From positions 1 through 32,593 of IMG/VR virus record IMGVR_UViG_3300030099_002138: a stretch of 32,593 nt of DNA. One strand, 5' to 3'. The notes beneath the pieces were generated by a model, which saw only the letters and a list, made by a program, of their open reading frames with translations, made no database searches and was not told the origin of the DNA. Below, piece after piece: positions 12,336 to 20,311 of the stretch. A program made the translations under genes and the position numbers. Source of the stretch: a virus. Position 1 is the first letter of the stretch; each line of letters begins with the position of its first letter.

Positions 12336-15013
12336 TATCCTCCACCTTTCGCTATCATAATTGCAGCCATATAATCATTTGCATCTTTTTTGTTTTTATA
12401 AACCTTCTTTAATTCTTTCCTGTGCTTACCTCCAGGCGTCATAACTCTTCTACCTTTTTTAAATACATCTGCATAAACACCATATCCACCCCCTGGCATC
12501 TTTCTTACATCTGCAACTAAATAACTTTCACCACCTGATTGTCCGTTTCCTGTTTGACCATTACCTGTTTGTCCGTTACCACCATTACCATTACCACCGT
12601 TTCCATTTGTTCCATTACCATTTTGTCCGTTACCTGTATTATTTGCATCTTGTCCGTTTGAAGGAGTAGGGTCTTTCATTCTACCAAAGAATGGTGCATA
12701 GTAAACAACTTTACCTTTTGGAACACACGCATTTAGTTTCTTATCAAACTTATAGCCAGGTGGACATTTTGTATCCTCGTACTTTGCAGATTTTCTTTTT
12801 GTGCCATCTGACCTTTTGATTAGTCCTTTTGCTTTAAGATGTGCAATATCAGTAAAACCAGCCTTACCTGCCCTGTATCGTTTCATTGCGTCTTTTGTAT
12901 TAGGTGCGTTCTCATATCGTATGACTTTACTTGTTGTCTTAAAGTCTGGTTTTCTCATAATTGTTTTGTTTATTAACTCAAACTCGTTACCTTTCTTTTT
13001 GATTACAACAGGTAGATTTAGATTTGTTTCCATATCTTTTAATACTGCTTCTATATCTGGATTACTTGAAATACCTATACCTTTATTTTTCTTTATCTTC
13101 TTAAATAATCTTTGTAACTCTGCAATCTTTATCTCTGGACTATTTCTTGGGTCATTTAGTCTATCTACAAAGTGTCTTGTAAATTCTACATCTATCTTGA
13201 ACTTTTTGAGTAATCTATCTGCAAACTTTTCTAATCCATCTACATCTGATTGTTTAAATCTTTCTGCAACTCTTCTTGCTGTATCTTTTGCAGCTGCATC
13301 TTGTCTAGCTGCCCTACCATCTTCTCTATCGTGTTTTATTTTTAATCTTTCTCTTTCTCTTTTTTGTCTTGCATCAATCCTTGCACTTGCTGTGTGTCCG
13401 TCCTCTGTGATGTAATTTTCTTTCAGTGACTTATCTCTGACCTTTGCAACATACTGTACTACCTCATCTGCTTTTTTGATTTCAACAGGCACTCCAGCAA
13501 ACTCAAGATTTTTCTTATAGTCTTCGTGGTCAAGTTGGTCTTTCTTAAATATTTTAGTTTCAAAATGGTCAGAAACTATGAAAACTCTTGTAATGTTTAC
13601 ATCATCTATTACAACTTCGTCCCAGTTTCTATTTGTTGATTTGCGTTTTAGATAACCAGTCAATACCTCTTGAACACCTTTTGCGTGTTTCTTTAATATT
13701 CTCTCTATACCATTTAGATAATCTTTGATTAACATCTGCATTCTTTTACCAGCTGTCTTTGCATCTTTGTTTCTTTCATCATATTTTTTATTTTCATAAT
13801 CATTTCTGATACTCTTAAATACTTCAAAGTCTGAAAAATATGGAGAGTATCTAGGTTTTTTAACTCTTGACGGTAATGCATACTTCCTAATCATAGCTTG
13901 CAAAAGAACTGACATACTTTTATCCATACCTTTTACTTGTTCTTTATTAAATTCATCATGGAAAAATTTGTAAAAAATTAATCTTCTACCATCTCTTGTT
14001 GGTAATGACATTAAATCTTGAGCAGAAGCTGCAAGTGCATTTCCCTCCACCTCAGCAATAATACCACTACCACTTGCAACACCACCTTTAATATCTTTTG
14101 CAGTCATATTTGCAAATGCAGCTATTGACTTTTTACTATTTTGTATATCATATAAATTTTCAAAACCATCAGTGTCAGTTACATGAAAAAATGTTCCTCT
14201 AACTTGTTTTGGAAATATTCTTTTAAACAGTGTACTAGATACAGGTATAAGCATATTATATAAATCATTTTTATCCCCATGTCTACTTCCTCTAAAAATA
14301 AGTTCTGATAATTTACCTTGATTAACAGGTTCAAAGTCTTCTTTCTGCATCTGTTTGGTTTTCTTCTTCATCTTCTCAATGTATGCACGATAGACTGCAG
14401 CCTCAGCAGTCTTACCCATCACTCTTGCTCTTTGTTCCATTGCGATTGCAGCTTGTATTTTGTGTGCGTGTTTTTTACCAGAGTTTTCTATTTTTTTAAC
14501 ACTTGCTCTTGCAGTTGCAACATCTTTAAAACCTAGTCCATGTATTGTGCCTTTTGGATTTTCGTCTGTGTATAAATCGGAATGTTTTTTAGAACCAGCA
14601 GGTTGACCTTTCTTGCGTGGTATTCTTGGATTCTTTTCTTCAAAGTAGTTTGGTATCTTGGTCGCAACAAATGGGCCTCTTCTTAAATATCGAAAAGACA
14701 TATTAACTTTTCTGTTTTCTAATTCTTTGGGGGATATAAATGCGACCTCAACAGTTTGGGATTTATTATCTACTTTTAATACTTCTAGTTCAACTTTTTT
14801 ATATTTCTTACCTTGAAAGGTTACATTATTACCTGTAATGAATTTTGCAACCTTACCTCCTGATACTGCTTGTTTTGATGCACGAAGATTTAAATCTGCA
14901 CTTGGAACATACTGACCCATACCAGGCCCAGTAGATGCACCACCTACTGCAAACGCTGGTGCGTCAACACCATACCCACCATATTCTTTGAGATAAGATT
15001 TGAAACTCTTCAT
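12335..15013 (-). CDS. Large multidomain virion-associated protein (892 aa)
   Basis: The N-terminal MKSFKSYLKE resembles T4 capsid-targeting leaders (MKTYQEFIAE) that the prohead protease removes. Segments in order: residues 161-225, a helical repeat-like region (GFKDVATARASVKKIENSGK, AMEQRARVMGKTAEAAVYRA); 270-350, a region (RGTFFHVTD, KKSIAAFANM, GIIAEVEGN) that recalls ADP-ribosyltransferase folds weakly; 538-545, EDGHTASA; 605-700, FTRHFVDRLNDPRN, seen in other marine phage proteins; 750-765, CPPGYKFDKKLNACVP; 785-828, a Gly/Asn repeat; and a C-terminal basic part. It is probably packaged in the head or is a baseplate part. No single function is assigned. Confidence 0.72.
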   Translation of the reverse strand: MKSFKSYLKEYGGYGVDAPAFAVGGASTGPGMGQYVPSADLNLRASKQAVSGGKVAKFITGNNVTFQGKKYKKVELEVLKVDNKSQTVEVAFISPKELENRKVNMSFRYLRRGPFVATKIPNYFEEKNPRIPRKKGQPAGSKKHSDLYTDENPKGTIHGLGFKDVATARASVKKIENSGKKHAHKIQAAIAMEQRARVMGKTAEAAVYRAYIEKMKKKTKQMQKEDFEPVNQGKLSELIFRGSRHGDKNDLYNMLIPVSSTLFKRIFPKQVRGTFFHVTDTDGFENLYDIQNSKKSIAAFANMTAKDIKGGVASGSGIIAEVEGNALAASAQDLMSLPTRDGRRLIFYKFFHDEFNKEQVKGMDKSMSVLLQAMIRKYALPSRVKKPRYSPYFSDFEVFKSIRNDYENKKYDERNKDAKTAGKRMQMLIKDYLNGIERILKKHAKGVQEVLTGYLKRKSTNRNWDEVVIDDVNITRVFIVSDHFETKIFKKDQLDHEDYKKNLEFAGVPVEIKKADEVVQYVAKVRDKSLKENYITEDGHTASARIDARQKRERERLKIKHDREDGRAARQDAAAKDTARRVAERFKQSDVDGLEKFADRLLKKFKIDVEFTRHFVDRLNDPRNSPEIKIAELQRLFKKIKKNKGIGISSNPDIEAVLKDMETNLNLPVVIKKKGNEFELINKTIMRKPDFKTTSKVIRYENAPNTKDAMKRYRAGKAGFTDIAHLKAKGLIKRSDGTKRKSAKYEDTKCPPGYKFDKKLNACVPKGKVVYYAPFFGRMKDPTPSNGQDANNTGNGQNGNGTNGNGGNGNGGNGQTGNGQTGNGQSGGESYLVADVRKMPGGGYGVYADVFKKGRRVMTPGGKHRKELKKVYKNKKDANDYMAAIMIAKGGG
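12530..12661 (-). repeat. Gly/Asn/Gln-rich degenerate tandem repeat within the 892-aa gene
   Basis: Codes for residues 785-828, roughly 44 residues of NGQTG, NGNGG and NGQNG units. On the DNA it appears as degenerate copies of tgtccgttacc and ccattacca. It is likely a flexible linker between the CPPGYKF module and the C-terminal domain. Copy number could vary between related phages. Confidence 0.8.
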
Positions 15014-15020
15014 GCATTGT

Positions 15021-16028
15021 CTACTTTACAAATTTCATTGCAAGTGCTTGTAGTTTCATCAAGTCTGCTTTTCTACCATTTGCAAGGTTTTCCATTCTCT
15101 TCTTGTTTGCTGGATTAACTTTGTCATATACTTTTGAAATCGCAGACGCAGTGTAATAGTCCATCTTTAAACTTCCATCTTTCATTTTTATATTCTTTGC
15201 ACCCTGGCTCTTGACAATACTTTTGATTACATTCATGTTGTTTTCTGCAAGGAAAGGTTCTCTTGCAAATCCACTTATTTGTTCTTGTACTTTTTGAGTA
15301 AATGTTTTTGGTTGTATATCTTCTATGACCTTTGCACTTTTGAAACCTATAAAGTTTCTTATATCTTTAACTTGTCTACCAACATCAGCACCTCTACCAT
15401 CAAGTGTTACTGAGTCATCACTCATATTCTGTATCACTTGTATTTTTGTTCCTCTACCTCTGTTTTCAATTCCTATATGTTTTACAATTTTTTGTATTGT
15501 TTTATCAATATTTCGTGGGTGAAGTTTAATCTCTACTTTTTTCATTTCAGAAATCTGTTCTTCACCAAATATATTACTCATTCTATTTTTACTAATTAAT
15601 TTTTCTATGTCCTTACCAGCGATAAAATCTGGTACTGCCTTTTCAAGTGCATCTCTTGGACTACCACCCTTCATTGCAAGTTTCATAAACTTGTCTGCGT
15701 ATGGTTTAAACTGTTTGTCTTTCTTCATATCAGCTGCAAACTTTTTAATAAAGGTTACATTAACCTCATTAATCTGTTCCTCATTTATTTTCTCTGCAGC
15801 CTTCTTTTTTCTTTCTTCTCTTCTCTCTCTTGCAAGTTGTAATCTTCTTTGGTGTTCTTTGTATGTTTTAGTTCTTGCATCTATCAGAGTTTTCTTTTTC
15901 TTTTTCTTCATCACCACAACTGATGAGTCATCACCTGTACCAGCAATCGCAGGCCCTGTGTGAACTGTTGGTGCGTCTTCATCTACTGGCATACCACTGT
16001 ATGCACTTACCTCTGTCCATTTAACCAT
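15021..16028 (-). CDS. Virion-associated conserved protein (335 aa)
   Basis: The N-terminus (MVKWTEVSAYSGMPVDEDAP) is followed by a polylysine and arginine-rich helix (residues 40-80, including HQRRLQLARERREERKKKAA). Central region 85-250 is of unknown fold. The C-terminus (NVIKSIVKSQGAKNIKMKDG, YYTASAISKVYDKVNPANKK, LQALAMKFVK) is a module I recognise at the ends of several T4-like marine phage structural proteins. No enzymatic motif is seen. It overlaps the upstream gene by eight bases. Confidence 0.68.
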   Translation of the reverse strand: MVKWTEVSAYSGMPVDEDAPTVHTGPAIAGTGDDSSVVVMKKKKKKTLIDARTKTYKEHQRRLQLARERREERKKKAAEKINEEQINEVNVTFIKKFAADMKKDKQFKPYADKFMKLAMKGGSPRDALEKAVPDFIAGKDIEKLISKNRMSNIFGEEQISEMKKVEIKLHPRNIDKTIQKIVKHIGIENRGRGTKIQVIQNMSDDSVTLDGRGADVGRQVKDIRNFIGFKSAKVIEDIQPKTFTQKVQEQISGFAREPFLAENNMNVIKSIVKSQGAKNIKMKDGSLKMDYYTASAISKVYDKVNPANKKRMENLANGRKADLMKLQALAMKFVK

Positions 16029-16635
16029 CTTTAATATCCTCCAAACTTACATATATTTTTTCTTGGGTTTTCATATGAATAACAGGAAATATCTCAACAC
16101 CCAACACAGTATCTATAGGTGCTTGGTCTTCAAATGCTGAGACCTTATCACCCTTCTTTGCAGTTAATTCTTCTTCTTCTTTATTTAGTATATCATTCTT
16201 TAGAACATACTCACCTTTGGGTAACACTTCTCCAAACCCTATAACTTCCTCTGATATCTCAGTATCAAGAACAACCTTGTTTTCTTTGAGAAACTTCATA
16301 AATTCTTTCTCAAATATATCTGGGTCTTGCATATGTTCTTTGAAAGTATCTTTAAGTAGAAACAATGCAGCTGCATATGTACCTACCTTTGTTCTAAGTA
16401 GGGGTAGTTTTGAAAATATCTTTTTAATATTGAATACAAGTTTGTGTAAAATTGTATATGAATTTTTAAGTTGAGATGTGGTGAGTTCAACCTCTACTTG
16501 AGTTGAATTAGGTTTTCTAATACGATTTCCATCTTTATCAATAATACCTAATTTGTATGCATCTGTCTTTTCAAATGGTGTTGTAAGTAACTTTATAAAA
16601 CGATAAGTTACGAATAAGTCTACAGCTCTACCCAT
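16021..16635 (-). CDS. Conserved hypothetical phage protein (204 aa)
   Basis: Begins MGRAVDLFVTYRFIKLLTTP and carries a helical middle (NSYTILHKLVFNIKKIFSKL, MQDPDIFEKEFMKFLKENKV), then an acidic beta-rich C-terminus with EVLPKGEYVLKND and EIFPVIHMKTQEKIYVSLED. I believe similar proteins lie in the virion clusters of T4-like marine phages. Function is unknown. Its start overlaps the previous stop by one base. Confidence 0.7.
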   Translation of the reverse strand: MGRAVDLFVTYRFIKLLTTPFEKTDAYKLGIIDKDGNRIRKPNSTQVEVELTTSQLKNSYTILHKLVFNIKKIFSKLPLLRTKVGTYAAALFLLKDTFKEHMQDPDIFEKEFMKFLKENKVVLDTEISEEVIGFGEVLPKGEYVLKNDILNKEEEELTAKKGDKVSAFEDQAPIDTVLGVEIFPVIHMKTQEKIYVSLEDIKDG

Positions 16636-16997
16636 TATAGTTCCTCTAAAACTTTTATTACCTCTTTGTCACTATCGACATCAGAGAGTTCATCTTCTTT
16701 AAGTATATTTAGGTAAATCAGAAATGACTTCATTACGCCCCAATATTCTCTCTGTATTTTAAATAGTAATAGAGTTGCACACGCATCTACACCAAACACA
16801 TTTTTAAGAACTATGAAATGATTGAGAAGTAATCTTTCTTTGAGGATACCAGTTTCATCATATTTTCGGAGGAGTCTTTTGATGTATTTAAACCGTTTTA
16901 AATCATCTTGAAATTCTTTTTCACCTTCACACTGAGGATTATTATAATGTCTGATTGCAAACATCATAACATTCTCACTCGTTATTTTTTCATACAT
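16635..16997 (-). CDS. Conserved all-helical phage protein (120 aa)
   Basis: Predominantly helical: MMFAIRHYNNPQCEGEKEFQ, then DDLKRFKYIKRLLRKYDETG, then LKERLLLNHFIVLKNVFGVD. The text pattern is familiar from T4-like marine phages (possibly DUF7207) and it probably belongs to the virion or its assembly. No catalytic motif. It lies four bases after the 149-residue gene and ends by overlapping the next start. Confidence 0.72.
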   Translation of the reverse strand: MYEKITSENVMMFAIRHYNNPQCEGEKEFQDDLKRFKYIKRLLRKYDETGILKERLLLNHFIVLKNVFGVDACATLLLFKIQREYWGVMKSFLIYLNILKEDELSDVDSDKEVIKVLEEL

Positions 16998-17001
16998 TGT
17001 G

Positions 17002-17451
17002 TTATGCTATCTTTGCAAACACCCTACATGAATTATTCTTTGGTGACATCTCATAATTAACTTTGAGAGATAAACCACCCTCTAAGATGTGTGAAATACC
17101 ATCATCATTGACAAACTCATCATAAGGTGTATCTGTATCTTTTCCAAATCTACCACCAAATCTAGTTAAAGGTAAATCGAATGAACCACTCGCACCTTCC
17201 ATTGGAGGTATATCACCGAAAGATAAACCTACTTTCATTAAACTGGTTCTTAAACGATTAAGTGCGTGTTCTGGGAGTAGATATTCCATGTTACCGATAG
17301 TTCCAATATACGCATTTAATTTTCTTAGTGTATCTGCATTTGTAACATCACCAGCAGACATACCTGTGTCAGAGTCAATACCATATTCATCGCCTGGACT
17401 AGAACCACTGTATGACCTTTCTTTTAAATATCTTTTAAATGATTTTACCAT
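17002..17451 (-). CDS. Virion-associated protein with capsid-targeting-like leader (149 aa)
   Basis: The N-terminus MVKSFKRYLKERSYSGSSPG is almost the same as that of the 892-residue protein (MKSFKSYLKE) and resembles T4 internal-protein leaders. A Ser/Gly/Asp-rich segment follows, then MEYLLPEHALNRLRTSLMKV and a beta-rich C-terminus (LEGGLSLKVNYEMSP, CRVFAKIA). AAGGAAG lies before the ATG. Function is unknown; packaging in the head or assembly on the virion is inferred from the leader and location. Confidence 0.7.
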   Translation of the reverse strand: MVKSFKRYLKERSYSGSSPGDEYGIDSDTGMSAGDVTNADTLRKLNAYIGTIGNMEYLLPEHALNRLRTSLMKVGLSFGDIPPMEGASGSFDLPLTRFGGRFGKDTDTPYDEFVNDDGISHILEGGLSLKVNYEMSPKNNSCRVFAKIA

Positions 17452-17462
17452 ATCTACTTCCT

Positions 17463-17495
17463 TAATAAAAAAGATAGTGGGGGTTTCCCCCCACT
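17463..17495 (-). terminator. Strong intrinsic terminator
   Basis: On the minus strand: an 8-bp GC-rich stem AGTGGGGG/CCCCCACT (17495-17488, 17483-17476) capped by a GAAA tetraloop, then ATCTTTTTTATT. It lies 18 bases after the stop of the 160-residue fibre-like gene and before the 149-residue gene. It should end or attenuate transcription from the late promoters at 18293 and 19173. Confidence 0.85.
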
Positions 17496-17513
17496 AAAAA
17501 TTGAACAACCAAA

Positions 17514-17996
17514 TTAGTCAGTTGTTGAGATTTCAACGATACCATCATCAGCAGCTAAGTTGATGTTTGATAACGCAGCCCATGATGTTCCACTCCAAAT
17601 ACATGTGAATGAATCACCTAATGATACGAAGTCAACATCTGTATAACCCATTGGGTCAGCAGGTGTCATCTCAGATGCACCACCGTCAGTATCGTGAACA
17701 ATTATTTTGATTTGTCCAACAACTGTACCGTCTGCAAGTGTTGTAGCAGCATTAGTACCTGTTGTTTCTAACAATGTCAAAGCAGTTGTGATTGATATTG
17801 CAGTAGTAGTCGCAGATGAAATATCTTGCACAGAGTTTGAGAAACCTATGAAAGATGGTAAGTTATTAATGAAGTTTGTTACAGAAACCTTCTTGTTAAT
17901 TGGTGTACCAGTTGGGTCATCAACAACATGAAGTAAGTCTGCACCAGCTACTCCAGTGCTTAAGTCAGTAAGCGCTGTAATTTTCTTATCGGCCAT
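17514..17996 (-). CDS. Fibre-like virion structural protein (160 aa)
   Basis: Low lysine/arginine and rich in T, A, S, G and D, unlike its basic neighbours. It starts MADKKITALTDLSTGVAGAD and continues LLHVVDDPTGTPINKKVSVT, a form common at the N-termini of phage fibre or decoration proteins. The C-terminus has VDFVSLGDSFTCIWSGTSWA, typical of beta-structured capsid-surface or fibre domains. Its own strong ribosome-binding site (AAGGAG) and a terminator right after it suggest high-level late expression. Confidence 0.72.
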   Translation of the reverse strand: MADKKITALTDLSTGVAGADLLHVVDDPTGTPINKKVSVTNFINNLPSFIGFSNSVQDISSATTTAISITTALTLLETTGTNAATTLADGTVVGQIKIIVHDTDGGASEMTPADPMGYTDVDFVSLGDSFTCIWSGTSWAALSNINLAADDGIVEISTTD

Positions 17997-18006
17997 GTGC
18001 CTTCTC

Positions 18007-18059
18007 CTTATTAATAAGAACCCCAGTTAAGGGGAATGTTACTGTAGGTAAATTCCTAC
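18007..18059 (-). promoter_or_regulatory. Three small hairpins in the leader of the fibre-like gene
   Basis: Between two genes lie three inverted repeats: gtagg/cctac (18044-18048, 18055-18059), cccc/gggg (18021-18024, 18031-18034) and the perfect palindrome cttattaataag (18007-18018). The last one overlaps the first bases of the AAGGAG ribosome-binding site for the gene at 17996. This could modulate translation or process the message. The middle hairpin is followed by TTCTTATT and may terminate weakly. Confidence 0.4.
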
Positions 18060-18060
18060 A

Positions 18061-18270
18061 TCACGAACCAGACACAGCCGAAGCAGTCTGGTCATCATTA
18101 TGTAATTCTTTTAAGAAACTTTCGCATTGTTGTTTTGCACCATGTAGTGCATTTAAGTTTGCGATTGCTTCCTGTTTCTTAGCATCTAACTCTTGTATAG
18201 TGTTTGTCATTACTTTGATATCACTCTCAAGAGCTGCAATTCTTTTATTAATAGTCTTTTCATTTACCAT
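18061..18270 (-). CDS. Small coiled-coil protein (69 aa)
   Basis: An almost continuous helix with heptads (KTINKRIAALESDIKVMTNT, IQELDAKKQEAIANLNALHG) and a short polar tail (DDQTASAVSGS). It is probably an oligomeric or bundle-forming accessory protein of the virion or its assembly. An exact late promoter box lies 23 bases before its ATG. No family name known to me. Confidence 0.7.
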   Translation of the reverse strand: MVNEKTINKRIAALESDIKVMTNTIQELDAKKQEAIANLNALHGAKQQCESFLKELHNDDQTASAVSGS

Positions 18271-18292
18271 AATATAATCTCACTTTTATTTT

Positions 18293-18300
18293 TATTTATA
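18293..18300 (-). promoter_or_regulatory. T4-type late promoter box (TATAAATA)
   Basis: An exact TATAAATA on the minus strand in the 37-base gap upstream of the coiled-coil gene, followed by an A-rich leader. T4 late genes use this -10 box with the phage sigma factor gp55. Its presence only in gaps before virion genes supports function. Confidence 0.75.
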
Positions 18301-18307
18301 CGACTTA

Positions 18308-19150
18308 TTAGGATACAGTAAATGATGCATCTGAATCAAGAGTCAATGTCAAGTCTGCAGCCATAGTTCCTTCTAATCTTAATAATCCGTTTGTGTCTGT
18401 TGCAGAAGCAGTTGAGTTTAGTTGCATTGGATTACCTTCTTCATCTAATACTCTATCACCAGCAACTTTACTGATTGTTCCACTATTCAAACTTATTGCG
18501 TCATCTGAATTAACACCAAGTGTATTATTTGTTACATTACTTGTTCTTGTATCTGTGCCTGCTGGTAATGCAAATGCAATGATACCATTTGAAAAATCAC
18601 AATATGATGAGTTCATACTCATAATTGTTCCAAAAGTAGAACCTAACGCAGTTGCTTGTTTCAACTGTAACTGTGGTGTTCCTGTAACATCAATCTGTTC
18701 GTTATATCTAACATATACAACGACATCACCCATAGATGATGATGCGACACCTGTAAAGGTATCTCCATCTGGAAAGAACTTTGTCTTGTCTGATGCATTA
18801 CCTATTGTCACTTGTGGTGCAGTAGGAACATCTATTGACTTTCTTAATCCTCTTATCGCAGCTATAATCTCTGGGTCTGCGTTTGTATTGTCGTTACCAC
18901 TTGACTTTGAGCCAGGTTGAAAACCCCAACCACCATCAAATGCGATAACATTTTCTTTTGCGTAATCTCCAGACCCATCAGCTGCTTCAGTTAACCAACT
19001 GGGTTTTGCCTCACTTTGACTTGCGTCTAGTCCAATAACTCTGTCCCCAGAGTCAGCAACACCAGTGCTGTCTGTTCCGTTTAGAACGACATATTCATTC
19101 TCAGCCGAGGAGTCTTCCAGTACAATATTAAAACTCTTTGCTAAAGGCAT
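18308..19150 (-). CDS. Virion surface protein with adhesion-like domain (280 aa)
   Basis: Acidic, S/T/D/G-rich composition. The N-terminal part (KSFNIVLEDSSAENEYVVLN) leads to a linker. Residues of about 140-190 (GDVVVYVRYNEQIDVTGTPQ, LQLKQATALGS) match the repeat pattern of bacterial Ig-like/SwmB adhesion domains (v.V.Fse.v.VtGtPqL.L). It may decorate the capsid or tail and bind cell-surface material, like Hoc or fibre proteins. It has its own late promoter box 22 bases upstream and an AAGGAG site, implying high expression. Confidence 0.7.
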   Translation of the reverse strand: MPLAKSFNIVLEDSSAENEYVVLNGTDSTGVADSGDRVIGLDASQSEAKPSWLTEAADGSGDYAKENVIAFDGGWGFQPGSKSSGNDNTNADPEIIAAIRGLRKSIDVPTAPQVTIGNASDKTKFFPDGDTFTGVASSSMGDVVVYVRYNEQIDVTGTPQLQLKQATALGSTFGTIMSMNSSYCDFSNGIIAFALPAGTDTRTSNVTNNTLGVNSDDAISLNSGTISKVAGDRVLDEEGNPMQLNSTASATDTNGLLRLEGTMAADLTLTLDSDASFTVS

Positions 19151-19172
19151 CTGTTTCTCCTTATTTTCTAAC

Positions 19173-19180
19173 TATTTATA
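19173..19180 (-). promoter_or_regulatory. T4-type late promoter box (TATAAATA)
   Basis: An exact TATAAATA on the minus strand, in the 31-base gap between the HAD gene and the surface-protein gene. A short leader carrying AAGGAG follows. Same spacing to the start codon as the box at 18293. Confidence 0.75.
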
Positions 19181-19181
19181 A

Positions 19182-19703
19182 TTATTTGAACCCTAATTTC
19201 TTAAGTTCTCTTAGAGTTTTACCTGTGTCGGTATGGTGTACACCTATACCACCTTTAGACTCAAACTCTTTTATGTTTTTTATATAATCATCAATAAGGA
19301 GATTTGGACTTCCATCTCTATTCACTGCAAAATCTTTCTTCTGTGACCTTAATACTAAATGTGTTTTACCTCTTGGTATCTTAGTATTTTTTGCCAACCA
19401 CTTTAACTTACCCCTTCTGGAGTTTGCATCTTGTGTACTATACGCAGAAAGAATACGAGGGTCATACTTTGAGATAAATGAATACAATCTTTTACCTCCA
19501 GCCATCCAAGGCAGTCCTTCCCAAAATCCCTTAGTATTATTTATTTTCTTCCACCTTGTTTCTTTATCTGCTTGAACAAAAGGTTCTCCTATTGCTTTAT
19601 CTGCACCTCTGATAAAATCACAAAGAACCATGTCCATATCACAATAGATTTCTGGTAAGTCACCTTCACTTACCTGTTCTCTTAGTTCGTATAGTTGTTT
19701 CAT
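19182..19703 (-). CDS. HAD-like 5'-nucleotidase (173 aa)
   Basis: HAD motif I is present as YCDMDMVLCDF (nucleophile D22, acid D24), and the distal acidic motif as NLLIDDYIKNI. Length and the order KGFWEGLPWMAGGKRLYSFI resemble the cytosolic 5'(3')-deoxyribonucleotidase (NT5C) type. It could dephosphorylate nucleotides. It sits oddly among virion genes, joined to the next gene by an ATGA overlap. The methionine between the two acids is within the family's normal variation. Confidence 0.75.
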   Translation of the reverse strand: MKQLYELREQVSEGDLPEIYCDMDMVLCDFIRGADKAIGEPFVQADKETRWKKINNTKGFWEGLPWMAGGKRLYSFISKYDPRILSAYSTQDANSRRGKLKWLAKNTKIPRGKTHLVLRSQKKDFAVNRDGSPNLLIDDYIKNIKEFESKGGIGVHHTDTGKTLRELKKLGFK

Positions 19704-20311
19704 TTCTTCTTTTCATCAATCTTTGGTTCAACTTCTACTTTAGTTTGTGGTTGTCCAGTCATTGTCTTCTTTTCTTTCTTCATATCTTTATTATCACCTT
19801 TTTTTCCATTTTTGTCAAATGGATTATGACCTTCATCAACACCCCACATCTTTGCGATTGCTTCACGCATAGAGTTCTTTTTCTTATGCATTACACTTAC
19901 TTGTTGTTCAAATTCCTCTGGTGATTGGCCTGGAGTTGTTTTTAAAGTATGGTCTCTTCTTTCTTTTGTACCCACTTCAAAGTTCTCCTTTGCAATCGCT
20001 TTAGATACTGCTTGTCTTCTTTTATGTAGATACTTGTCAGATGAATCTACATCACCATCATTGTCAATATCTTTGTCTTTTCTGTCTTTAAACTTCTTAC
20101 CAAGTGCAACCTTGTTAACCTTGTCCATTTTCTCTTGTTCTTGTTTGACATCATAAGTTTTACCACCAACCACAAATTTTTTGTCACCATTTTCTTTTGC
20201 TTGTTGTAACGCCATTCCAAACGCATTACCCTCTGTTTTTTTTGCAGCCTCATTCCAGATTCCAATTATGGAACTTTCAAGACTACCCTTTTTACTTTTT
20301 AGATAACTCAT
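19700..20311 (-). CDS. Virion-associated protein with EF-hand/dockerin-like loop (203 aa)
   Basis: Opens MSYLKSKKGSLESSIIGIWN and then has GNAFGMALQQAKENGDKKFV. In the middle is DIDNDGDVDSSDKYLHKRRQ, a D-x-D-x-D-G calcium-binding loop recurring in T4-like marine phage virion proteins. The C-terminus is Lys/Glu-rich and disordered. Calcium binding is expected from the loop. Function is unknown. It overlaps the upstream gene by 20 bases. Confidence 0.7.
   Translation of the reverse strand: MSYLKSKKGSLESSIIGIWNEAAKKTEGNAFGMALQQAKENGDKKFVVGGKTYDVKQEQEKMDKVNKVALGKKFKDRKDKDIDNDGDVDSSDKYLHKRRQAVSKAIAKENFEVGTKERRDHTLKTTPGQSPEEFEQQVSVMHKKKNSMREAIAKMWGVDEGHNPFDKNGKKGDNKDMKKEKKTMTGQPQTKVEVEPKIDEKKK

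Noticed and set aside
12801-13415. Long plus-strand open frame
   Set aside because: It is fully antisense to the 892-residue gene, hydrophobic by reverse-complement bias, and has no ribosome-binding site or recognisable family.
17476-17495. Bidirectional terminator
   Set aside because: The T-rich tract follows the stem only on the minus strand; the plus strand has only an A-rich run.
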